From positions 1-54,199 of the forward strand of contig CALEFT010000022.1 in assembly GCA_937876985.1 (NCBI GenBank): a stretch of DNA of 54,199 nt, read 5' to 3'. Source of the DNA: an uncultured Clostridia bacterium (GTDB lineage: Bacteria > Bacillota > Clostridia > Saccharofermentanales > Saccharofermentanaceae). The translations under genes were made by a program, and so were the position numbers. Shown here piece after piece: positions 42,752 to 50,101 of this stretch. The notes beneath the pieces were generated by a model, which did not search any database, was not told where the DNA came from, and worked only from the letters and a program-made list of their open reading frames with translations. Position 1 is the stretch's first letter; every line of letters starts with the position of its first letter.

Positions 42752-44920
42752 TTATTGTACAAGCTTCTTATACGCATTTGTCTCAGACAAACGACACTTT
42801 TGCCCACTATCTCTTAGACAGAAGCAAGCCCTCGTACTAGTAACTCTACCAAGCGTAATCATCTGCGCCTCATCAAAAACCTCAAGGCACCTTAACACCT
42901 GAAATGGCGTAATCCTAGTCGACGTATAAACCTCAGTCATTCTCGCTAGAAGCACCGCATCCATTATCGAAAAGCCACTATTACAGAAATTAGAAATAGT
43001 CTTATATACTCCAGCAAACTGTTCCTTCGACGGAATCAAATCCAAATTCACATCGACCTTCCTACTGTCATCCTTAATTAGCTTCACCATCTGATTAAGC
43101 GGTAGTCCACTAGCATAAAGTTTCTCTAGTGAATCAGGCTTATTCCACAAAATTCCATCCGCGAACACTGGCTTAATATCGCTTAGATGCAAGCTTAGGG
43201 ATTCATTACCATAATATGTATACAAGTTCATCGTGTATGCTATGTCCACAACATCTCCAACCTTGAGCATATTTGTAAACATACCCATACCAAAGCCAAC
43301 AGCAGAAATCAAATTATTCATCGTTGGGTCATTAACATGGTCATACAAATCAAGTCTCAAATGCGCCCCCTGGCTCATCGAAGTAACATTATAAATCTTC
43401 AAATTTCTCGTCGCAAAAACAGGCTTCGCATTACCAAGTCCATGTGGCGCCATCTTAAGTAGCTTCTCATATGAATTCATGTTAATCATATCAGAAGAAA
43501 TAAACGCATCAACATCGAGAACATCCTCCTGCTGCTCAACCTCAATTCCCTCTTCTTGCTGCTTATTAAGTAGCTCCACTGTATACTTCTCAATATCATT
43601 CATGAAATCAGGAAGCTTATCCTTCTTTACAACCAGACCTGCAGCCTTCTTATGTCCACCAAAGTTCACGCAATCATCAGAAATATGACTAATCGCATTA
43701 TAAATATCAAATTCACCAAAAGAACGCGCCGAACCCTTAACCGAATCCGTATCAAGCCCGTCCTCTGTAAAGATAATTGCACTCCTACCAAAATGCTGCG
43801 CAACCTTACCAGCAACGATTCCGAGCACACCCTGATGCCAATCCTTGCCATATGCAACAATCGGTCCCTTAATATTCGTAAGCTGCCACTTCACTGGGCG
43901 ATTTACATTCTCCACCTGCTCCTTAGCAGCCTGGAACACCTTCGCCTCAATCTCCTTACGCTCGTCATTTTGTCTAGTAAGCGCATTCGCCGCCTCCTTA
44001 ACTAGAACCGGATCATCCTCCATGAAAAGCTTCAGAGAATCTGAAGAATCATATAATCTTCCAGCTGCATTGATTCTCGGCACAAACACAAACGAGATAT
44101 ATGTCTCATCAGGCTTCTTATCATTATCAAGAAGCATCTGGTTCATCACCTTCACACCCAAATTCGCCGGATTCGCCATACTCTGAAAACACTTCTTCAC
44201 GAGCGTTCTATTCTCATCACGAACCGGCACAAGGTCAGCAATCGTCGCAATACCAGAAAGCTCAATAACCTGTCTCCACACATTCGGGAACACCTTATAT
44301 CTACCGTCTCTGCCCATCGCCTCAACAAGCTTCATCGCCACACCAGCACCGCACAAATCCGGACAAGGATATTCATTATCAGGCCTCTTCGCGCAAATAA
44401 CCGCATCCGCATCCGGCACATGCTCCTGCACCATATGATGGTCAGTAACAATAACCTTAATGCCACTATCTCTCGCGACCTTTATCGTCTCAAAATTGCT
44501 AATTCCGCAGTCCACCGTAATCAGAAGCCCCGGCTTCTTCGCAAGCACATCATTAATAATATAGTCCGTAAGTCCATATCCATGCTCCGCACGGTGTGGA
44601 ACAAGATAATCCACATCACAGCCATGGCTCCTCAAATACCGAACCAAAATCGTCGTCGCCGTAACGCCATCCGCATCATAGTCTCCATAAATGAGAATTC
44701 GCTCACGCTTAGCTATCGACTCCACAATAATCTCGACAGCCTTATCCATATCCTTAAACAAAAAAGGATCGTGCCAAACAGTAGGATTATCAGAGAAAAA
44801 ATCCTTCTTCTTCTCATCCGTGTCGATACCCCTCGCCTCAACAATTTTGTCAAGCAAAGTATCAACATCAGCGGACCTAAGCTCCAGGTCGCTGTGCCAC
44901 TTCTTACTAGTCAATATCAT
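42752..44920 (-). CDS. recJ: Single-stranded-DNA-specific exonuclease RecJ
   Basis: A 722-aa 5'-3' exonuclease of the DHH family used in recombination and mismatch repair. Motif II is IYGDYDADGVTAT, motif III VTDHHMVQE, with VDCGI before it. The DHHA1 domain carries NFGGHKKAAGLV, and the OB-fold region follows. The C-terminal extension (about residues 570-722) is typical of Firmicutes RecJ. The ATG at 44920 has GAGATGA upstream; the ATG at 44929 is an alternative. The gene sits 27 bp before relA on the same strand, the order common in Firmicutes (where apt sometimes intervenes). No missing catalytic motif. Confidence 0.94.
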   Translation of the reverse strand: MILTSKKWHSDLELRSADVDTLLDKIVEARGIDTDEKKKDFFSDNPTVWHDPFLFKDMDKAVEIIVESIAKRERILIYGDYDADGVTATTILVRYLRSHGCDVDYLVPHRAEHGYGLTDYIINDVLAKKPGLLITVDCGISNFETIKVARDSGIKVIVTDHHMVQEHVPDADAVICAKRPDNEYPCPDLCGAGVAMKLVEAMGRDGRYKVFPNVWRQVIELSGIATIADLVPVRDENRTLVKKCFQSMANPANLGVKVMNQMLLDNDKKPDETYISFVFVPRINAAGRLYDSSDSLKLFMEDDPVLVKEAANALTRQNDERKEIEAKVFQAAKEQVENVNRPVKWQLTNIKGPIVAYGKDWHQGVLGIVAGKVAQHFGRSAIIFTEDGLDTDSVKGSARSFGEFDIYNAISHISDDCVNFGGHKKAAGLVVKKDKLPDFMNDIEKYTVELLNKQQEEGIEVEQQEDVLDVDAFISSDMINMNSYEKLLKMAPHGLGNAKPVFATRNLKIYNVTSMSQGAHLRLDLYDHVNDPTMNNLISAVGFGMGMFTNMLKVGDVVDIAYTMNLYTYYGNESLSLHLSDIKPVFADGILWNKPDSLEKLYASGLPLNQMVKLIKDDSRKVDVNLDLIPSKEQFAGVYKTISNFCNSGFSIMDAVLLARMTEVYTSTRITPFQVLRCLEVFDEAQMITLGRVTSTRACFCLRDSGQKCRLSETNAYKKLVQ

Positions 44921-45129
44921 ACTAATCATCTCAACTTACTATTTTATTGCCCTTATTTTACCAAAACTGCCCCTATTTGTGCACCCTCATAACCCCACAA
45001 ATTTGACATTTGCTCCCACTATTTTCTCTCCCTCCTTCTCCCCCTCGAAAAGCATCAAAACTCACCTCTCCCTCAAACCACTCCCAAATCCTAGTAAAAA
45101 AACTGACCAGAAAGGCGCCTCCGCTAGCG

Positions 45130-45257
45130 ATTCCCTCAGAAAAGTGTAGCAAACCGCCAATTATTCCCTCGGAAAAGTGTAAAAAACTGCCATTTATTCG
45201 CTAGGAAAAGTGTAACAAACCACCGATTATTCCCTCAGAAAAGTGTAATACAGCGCT
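45130..45257. repeat. 33-bp tandem repeat, about four units (family A)
   Basis: Units start at 45130, 45163, 45196 and 45229. The consensus begins ATTCCCTC(A/G)GAAAAGTGTA and continues with AACAAACCGCC-like sequence. The last unit is partial. 33 is a multiple of three, and read on the plus strand it gives IPSEKC-type 11-residue repeats, but a stop interrupts unit 3. The flanking DNA at 44930-45129 and 45258-45408 holds no gene that I can see. Confidence 0.85.
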
Positions 45258-45408
45258 CTTTTCAACTAGTCTAGAACAACAAGAAATCATACTACCTTGT
45301 GCTAAATCAATCTTCCCGCACTGATTGATTCTTGAATATTTGCATGTTCCAACATATGCTTTTCGCGAGGGGCGTAAGGCGAGATTAACAGGGCTGAAAT
45401 TGGCTTAA

Positions 45409-45523
45409 ACGGGGATTTGCGTAGGATTTCGCTGTACACGAACGGGGATTTGCGTAGGATTTCGCTGTACACGAACGGGGATTTGCGTAGTTTTTGGACT
45501 TGCACGAACGGGGATTTGCGTTA
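45409..45523. repeat. 33-bp tandem repeat, 3.5 units (family B), before the ATPase gene
   Basis: Units start at 45409, 45442, 45475 and 45508, each opening ACGGGGATTTGCGT; the first two are identical over 33 bp. It ends 25 bp before the ATG of the DUF4143-type ATPase and overlaps its likely promoter or leader. The period equals that of family A although the sequences are unrelated. Both strands are open across it (minus strand LRKSPFVYSEI repeats). Confidence 0.85.
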
Positions 45524-45548
45524 TACTATGCGTAGAGAGGTGATTTAT

Positions 45549-46889
45549 ATGGCAAAGACAGTGTTTAGAAGAAAGATTTATGATGAGATACTTGAATGGA
45601 AAGAGAAACGCAGTGACAAATATGCGCTTCTTATTAAAGGTGCTAGACGAGTTGGAAAATCAACTATTGCAGAAGAATTTGCCAAGAGAGAATTCAAATC
45701 TTACATCCTTATTGACTTCGCACATACTAGCAAGTCGATAATAGAATTGTTCGATGATACATATAACCTAGACTTTTTCTTTTTGCAGTTACAGCAATTG
45801 ACTGGAGTTAGATTGTATGAGAATGAGTCAGTGATTATTTTCGATGAGGTACAGTTGTTGCCAAAGGCTAGGCAAGCAATTAAATATCTTGTTGCTGATG
45901 GAAGATACAAATATATAGAAACTGGTTCATTGATATCAATAAAGAAAAACACAAAGGACATATTGATTCCAAGCGAAGAACATAAGATATCTATGCAACC
46001 AATGGATTTTGAAGAATTCTTATGGGCCATTGGCGATTCTGTTACAGCAGATACGATTAGACTACTGCTAAATAACAAGAAAGCAGCTGGAAATACCATG
46101 CATAGAAATCTTATGCGCATTTTTAGATTGTATATGCTCATCGGTGGAATGCCACAAGCAGTAGAAACGTATTTGGAATATAACAATCTTCAAGTAGTCG
46201 ATGAGATAAAGAGAGAAATTGTAGATCTATACGAAGAAGATTTTACAAAAATCGACGAAACCGGATTAGCTGGAGATATATATGATGCCATTCCTGCAAG
46301 TCTTAGTGGAAATACATCTCGATATATATTATCAAATGCCAAAGATGGAACACGCGCCAATCAAGTTCTACAATTATTGCCGGATATACTCAATTCTTAC
46401 ACTGTAAACATCGCCTACCATGCAAACAATCCAAGCGTAGGAATGTCATTAGAAAAAGATACAAGACGGTATAAATTATTTACATCAGATGTAGGTTTAT
46501 TCGTAACACTTGCTTTTAAGGATAAGAACTACACAGAAAATGTTATATATAACAAGCTTCTTTCCGATAAACTAGATACCAATTTAGGATATATTTATGA
46601 GAGCGTAGTCGCACAAATGCTAGTAGCAAAAGGAAACAAACTTTTCTACTATACGATGCCAAGCGATACGTCAAACCATTTATACGAGATTGATTTCCTA
46701 ATTACTAGCGGAGATAAGATTAGTCCAATAGAAGTAAAGTCGGGAAACTATAGAGGACACAAATCTCTAGATGTGTTTTGTGATAAATATAGTGGTCGAA
46801 TCAAAGATAAGTATGTAGTTCATACCAAAGATTATAAATGGGAAAACGGAATTCATTACATTCCTGTATACATGGTGCCATTTCTCTAA
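45549..46889 (+). CDS. AAA-type ATPase with DUF4143 (archaeal-type ATPase-like)
   Basis: A 446-aa protein of the ATPase family common in gut anaerobes. Walker A is GARRVGKST (residues 31-39), Walker B is SVIIFDEVQ (Asp99-Glu100), and a sensor-like ETGSL follows. The C-terminal DUF4143 half has LYESVVAQML-like sequence (YIYESVVAQMLVAKG) and a PD-(D/E)XK-like ending EIDFLI...PIEVKSGNYRG, typical of the family. The function is unknown; such genes often move between genomes. ATG 45549 is chosen for GAGAGGTGAT upstream; the reading frame stays open through the 33-bp repeats up to 45417. Codons are AT-rich (AAA, ATA, GAA) and unlike the flanking genes, which suggests transfer. Confidence 0.88.
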   Translation: MAKTVFRRKIYDEILEWKEKRSDKYALLIKGARRVGKSTIAEEFAKREFKSYILIDFAHTSKSIIELFDDTYNLDFFFLQLQQLTGVRLYENESVIIFDEVQLLPKARQAIKYLVADGRYKYIETGSLISIKKNTKDILIPSEEHKISMQPMDFEEFLWAIGDSVTADTIRLLLNNKKAAGNTMHRNLMRIFRLYMLIGGMPQAVETYLEYNNLQVVDEIKREIVDLYEEDFTKIDETGLAGDIYDAIPASLSGNTSRYILSNAKDGTRANQVLQLLPDILNSYTVNIAYHANNPSVGMSLEKDTRRYKLFTSDVGLFVTLAFKDKNYTENVIYNKLLSDKLDTNLGYIYESVVAQMLVAKGNKLFYYTMPSDTSNHLYEIDFLITSGDKISPIEVKSGNYRGHKSLDVFCDKYSGRIKDKYVVHTKDYKWENGIHYIPVYMVPFL

Positions 46890-46953
46890 AAACTACAAAT
46901 AGCTGTGTATTATACAGTATTCCGCATTCGTTAAAACGGACCTAGTAATAAAC

Positions 46954-46985
46954 AAAAAATAGACACAACCCAAAAGGTCATGTCT
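46954..46985 (-). terminator. Terminator of rpsU (minus strand)
   Basis: On the minus strand AGACATGACC pairs with GGTTGTGTCT (10 bp including G-U pairs) around a 5-nt loop, followed by ATTTTTTG. Confidence 0.8.
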
Positions 46986-47014
46986 ATCTTAATTACGATC
47001 TTATGTCGAAGCGA

Positions 47015-47188
47015 TTAGCGCTTGCGCTTTCTAGCTGCCTCGGACTTCTTCTTACGACGTACAGATGGCTTCTCGTAGTGCTCTCTCTTACGTACCTCAG
47101 CAAGGACTCCCGATCTAGCACAAGAACGCTTGAATCTGCGAAGCGCACTATCAAGGGACTCATTTTCCTTAAGTCTGATCTCTGACAT
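47015..47188 (-). CDS. rpsU: 30S ribosomal protein S21
   Basis: The 57-aa basic protein of the small subunit. It starts MSEIRLKENESLDSALRRFK and has the conserved CARSGVLAEVRKREHYEKPS, with an Arg/Lys-rich tail ending AARKRKR. The ATG at 47188 gives the standard length; a longer in-frame start at 47230 adds 14 residues that S21 proteins do not have. GGGAG lies about 12 nt upstream. A terminator follows 30 bp downstream. Confidence 0.96.
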   Translation of the reverse strand: MSEIRLKENESLDSALRRFKRSCARSGVLAEVRKREHYEKPSVRRKKKSEAARKRKR

Positions 47189-47264
47189 ATTCTTTTTCAC
47201 TCCCCTCGTGCGTAAAATAATAACTCGCATATTTTAGCAAATGCAACTTGAATTGTCAACAAAA

Positions 47265-48488
47265 TCACTTGGACCGTTTGCGCATAAAGATTGCAAATAG
47301 AATCAAGGCTATCGGGCAGATGAAAGCAAGTGCGATTAGTGCGTTCTTGACGGCGGTGCGACGCTTCTCGAGCTTTAAGATTTGGTTTGCTTGTTCGTGC
47401 CTCGACTCGACTTCGGAATTGTGCGCACTAATTGAAGCAGCGACGGACACGCTCTCGTTGTGGCTAGAAATGGACTCGGATACTGATGCGGAAATCATAC
47501 TCGATTCGAGGTAAGAGCTTTCCGAGATAGACTGGCTTACACTTACACTAATGCTCTCTGATTCGGCAAGCATAGCTGCGGCGAGGTCACGGTTATAGGT
47601 GTAATCGACATAGCTAATGAACATCTCGCACATGAGCGCGGAAATTTCTGGAGTAAGGCGCGACGTGTAGACGACTAGTAGGAAGTCTTGTGCGCCATAG
47701 ATGATGCCGACGTCATTCTCGGCACGTTCGTCTTCGACTGTGCAGCCGTACTTATGTGCGATGACGGTGTCGCCAGCATATTTCTTGAAATATTCGTCAG
47801 GCTTCGCGACCTCCATGTAGCCAATTAACTCCTCAAAAAAGTCGCTCCTGTCATAGAGATATTGCAAGATGTCCATCATCATTCGAGCGTTGTATCTGTT
47901 GCACCAGAAATAGTCCTCCGGAACCTCTTCGCCGGACTCTTCATAGGACGTAAAATATCGAGCCATCTCACGCTTATAGCCATAAAAGCCGTTCAGATAA
48001 TTCTGCATCGCGATAGACACTTCGTTATTTGACTCGACAATGCTCAAATAGTGCGCCGTATCAAGATTACACCCACCAGAACCTGGAATATACATATCGG
48101 ACGCGTACACGCCCTCAGCCTCCATCTCGTAGTAGTACATGTTGAGTGGCAGCTTGTAGGTCGAGCCTGGCACCATTAAGTATTCCTCGTTAAATTTGTG
48201 CTCCTCGCCTGTCTCTACATTGCGGAAGAAGTACGAGAAATTATACTCGTTCATATTAAATTCGACCATCAGGTCTTGGATGTAGGCGTCGATGCTTTTC
48301 GAAGAGAAGTCGTAGGTTCTGCCTGAAGAAAGAGCGCTTACGCTATTAAGTTTCTCCTGCCCTACCCATGCTGGCGCGAAAAGAACCACAACCAAAACCA
48401 AGACAAGCGATAGGCTCGCTCGTCTAAGCATGGCTACTGACTTGTCTCGTCGAAGGCCTAGGCCACGGCTATTTACGAATTGGCTCAT
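47265..48488 (-). CDS. Membrane-anchored beta-lactamase-fold serine hydrolase
   Basis: A 407-aa surface protein. The N-terminal signal/anchor helix covers about 22-42. The serine-hydrolase domain (about 55-300) has the SxxK motif GSTYKLP (Ser109, Lys112), SNN (153-155) in the place of the SxN motif and HKYG (Lys246) in place of KTG. After it comes a Ser/Glu-rich stretch of about 65 residues with repeated SVSxSISES-like words, then a C-terminal transmembrane helix (about 380-400) and a basic RKRSK tail. It could hydrolyse or bind beta-lactams or peptidoglycan peptides. There is no clear RBS; ATG 48488 was chosen, and the frame extends to 48548. Confidence 0.75.
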   Translation of the reverse strand: MSQFVNSRGLGLRRDKSVAMLRRASLSLVLVLVVVLFAPAWVGQEKLNSVSALSSGRTYDFSSKSIDAYIQDLMVEFNMNEYNFSYFFRNVETGEEHKFNEEYLMVPGSTYKLPLNMYYYEMEAEGVYASDMYIPGSGGCNLDTAHYLSIVESNNEVSIAMQNYLNGFYGYKREMARYFTSYEESGEEVPEDYFWCNRYNARMMMDILQYLYDRSDFFEELIGYMEVAKPDEYFKKYAGDTVIAHKYGCTVEDERAENDVGIIYGAQDFLLVVYTSRLTPEISALMCEMFISYVDYTYNRDLAAAMLAESESISVSVSQSISESSYLESSMISASVSESISSHNESVSVAASISAHNSEVESRHEQANQILKLEKRRTAVKNALIALAFICPIALILFAIFMRKRSK

Positions 48489-48555
48489 TTTGTCGTTCAA
48501 TTTACTTGTTCGCTTTCTATCAAATTCTAGAAACAAGTTTACCACCAAAAAGCGT

Positions 48556-48588
48556 CAAAAATAAGACGAGGTAGTAAACACTACCTCG
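48556..48588 (-). terminator. Terminator of the HPF gene (minus strand)
   Basis: CGAGGTAGT and ACTACCTCG (48567-48575 and 48580-48588) form a perfect 9-bp stem with a 4-nt loop. On the minus strand it is followed by TCTTATTTTTG. Confidence 0.85.
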
Positions 48589-48644
48589 CCAATTTATTAA
48601 TCAGAATCAATCATATGCCAAATCGTACACTATATTATCTATTG

Positions 48645-49190
48645 TTATCTATTTGGTTCGATAAGTCCGTAGTTGCCGTCCTTACGCTTATAGATTACAG
48701 AAATCAAATCTGTGTCTGCATCGAGATATACCAAGAAGTTATGTCCTAGCATCTCCATTTGTAGAATTGCGTCCTCAGAAGACATTGGTCTCATGTCGAA
48801 AGACTTTCTCTTAATAATCTTCTTCTCGTCGCCGTCGTCCTCATAATCGAAATCGTAATCTACATCATCCTCAAGATAGTTAACAATCTGTGGGTATTCC
48901 TTCTTCTGCTTCAAGAACTTTGTCTTCTGCTTGCGAATCTGGGACTCGAGCTTGTCAATTGTTCTGTCTACAGCTGTAAGAATCTCTTCGTCACGAGCCT
49001 CTGCTCTGTAGATTCTGTTGTTGAGCTTGAGTGTAATCTCAACTACCATCATCTCACCTTCTGGACGAATCCTCACATTGAAGCTGCCCTCTTCGCCGAA
49101 ATACTTATCGAATTTACTCATCTTGTCGGCGATCTTCTGCTCTAATCTTGTTCCAATCTTGATTCCTTTTCCCTGTGTAGTGATCTTCAT
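48645..49190 (-). CDS. hpf: Long-form ribosome hibernation promoting factor
   Basis: The 181-aa long HPF (YfiA/RaiA family) dimerises 70S ribosomes into inactive 100S particles in stationary phase. The N-terminal ribosome-binding domain (MKITTQGKGIKIGTRLEQKI, LNNRIYRAEARDEEILTAVDRTIDKLESQIRKQK) is followed by an acidic linker (DDVDYDFDYEDDGDEKK). The C-terminal dimerisation domain is KRKSFDMRPMSSEDAILQMEMLGHNFLVYLDADTD, where the block continues to GLIEP. The RBS GGAAGGATGTGA is close to the ATG. It is monocistronic with its own terminator. Confidence 0.95.
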   Translation of the reverse strand: MKITTQGKGIKIGTRLEQKIADKMSKFDKYFGEEGSFNVRIRPEGEMMVVEITLKLNNRIYRAEARDEEILTAVDRTIDKLESQIRKQKTKFLKQKKEYPQIVNYLEDDVDYDFDYEDDGDEKKIIKRKSFDMRPMSSEDAILQMEMLGHNFLVYLDADTDLISVIYKRKDGNYGLIEPNR

Positions 49191-49241
49191 GAAATCACAT
49201 CCTTCCGTTAATAAACTTCAAAAGGTTTTATCCTTTTCTAT

Positions 49242-49247
49242 ATTATA
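49242..49247 (-). promoter_or_regulatory. Possible -10 box of hpf
   Basis: On the minus strand TATAAT lies 52 bp upstream of the hpf start. No good -35 hexamer is seen at the expected distance, so the promoter may be activated or may use another sigma factor. Confidence 0.35.
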
Positions 49248-49310
49248 ATCTCAAAGATATTTTCCACTTGTAACATATAAGCCTTTTACAAAATGGAATT
49301 TTTGATATAA

Positions 49311-49344
49311 TAAAAGAGGTGGGGCAAATTTCTAAGACCCCACC
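49311..49344 (-). terminator. Terminator of the zinc-ribbon gene (minus strand)
   Basis: GGTGGGG (49318-49324) and CCCCACC (49338-49344) form a 7-bp GC-rich stem. On the minus strand it is followed by TCTTTTATT. Confidence 0.75.
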
Positions 49345-49445
49345 TTTCTTATGCAATTAATCTCATTAATTTAGAATTGCCACTCGCGTCGCAGTCCTTG
49401 CGCAGTCCTTGCACAGTCCTCATGCGACACTTGTGTGCTAATAAA

Positions 49446-49961
49446 TCAGCCCTCAGTAACCTCAACTGCTTCAACAACCTCAACGTCTGCTTCCGCTGCT
49501 GGCGCTTCTTCAGCTGGTGTAACATCAGTAGCTTCAACTGCTTCTACTGTCTCAACTACAGCAACAGTAGCTTCAACTGGAGCTACCTCAACAGCCTCAA
49601 CTGCCGCCTTTGCTGTCTCCTCAGAAACACCAGGTCTCTTACTGGAATCCTCAGCAAACTTTGCTCCACAAGAGAAACAGAAAGCGTGCTCAAGGTTATT
49701 CTCCTTGCCACAGGATGGGCAAAGCTTTAGTCCCTTTTCGAAAAGGATCTTAAGCTCACAATCCTTAATCTCTCTATTAAGTGTGGATACTGCGTCGCAT
49801 AGTGCGTTGATATCCTTAGTCACGTCTGTGTTAACGTCCTTGTACTGTGAATAGTAAAGTCTACCAATCTTGTAGTAGTGGTTCTCGCACAAACGCTTCT
49901 TATCTTCAATTGTCTTCTGCAAAGCTGAAATTGCCTTAGTCTTAGGATCAAATAATGGCAT
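49446..49961 (-). CDS. Zinc-ribbon protein with acidic low-complexity tail
   Basis: A 171-aa protein of unknown role. Residues 1-75 are helical and charged, probably a coiled coil. A zinc ribbon follows with paired cysteines CPSC (81 and 84) and CFSC (95 and 98). The last 60 residues are almost only Val, Glu, Ala, Thr and Pro (VEAVEVAPVEATV) in short imperfect repeats, which make the DNA repetitive too. The start is ATG 49961 (MPLFDPKT) behind GGAGGTTATTGCT; the frame opens at 49976. It has one copy of CTTTTCGAAAAG (49734-49745) reading LFEK. It is cytoplasmic with no membrane helix. Confidence 0.8.
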   Translation of the reverse strand: MPLFDPKTKAISALQKTIEDKKRLCENHYYKIGRLYYSQYKDVNTDVTKDINALCDAVSTLNREIKDCELKILFEKGLKLCPSCGKENNLEHAFCFSCGAKFAEDSSKRPGVSEETAKAAVEAVEVAPVEATVAVVETVEAVEATDVTPAEEAPAAEADVEVVEAVEVTEG

Positions 49962-50101
49962 AGCAATAACCTCCATCGTTATTCTAGTTCAACACGTGAA
50001 CAAGGCTAATTATACACCCACCCTGCGTGAAAACACAAACAATATAAAGCAAACTCGCATGAATACTGTGTGAACTTTTGGCCTTGCACAGGGCTTTTAT
50101 T

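Noticed and set aside
45302..45505. 67-aa minus-strand frame with LRKSPFVYSEI repeats
   Set aside because: It is the translation of the 33-bp tandem repeat; there is no RBS and it reads through the promoter side of the ATPase gene. It is kept only as a property of the repeat.
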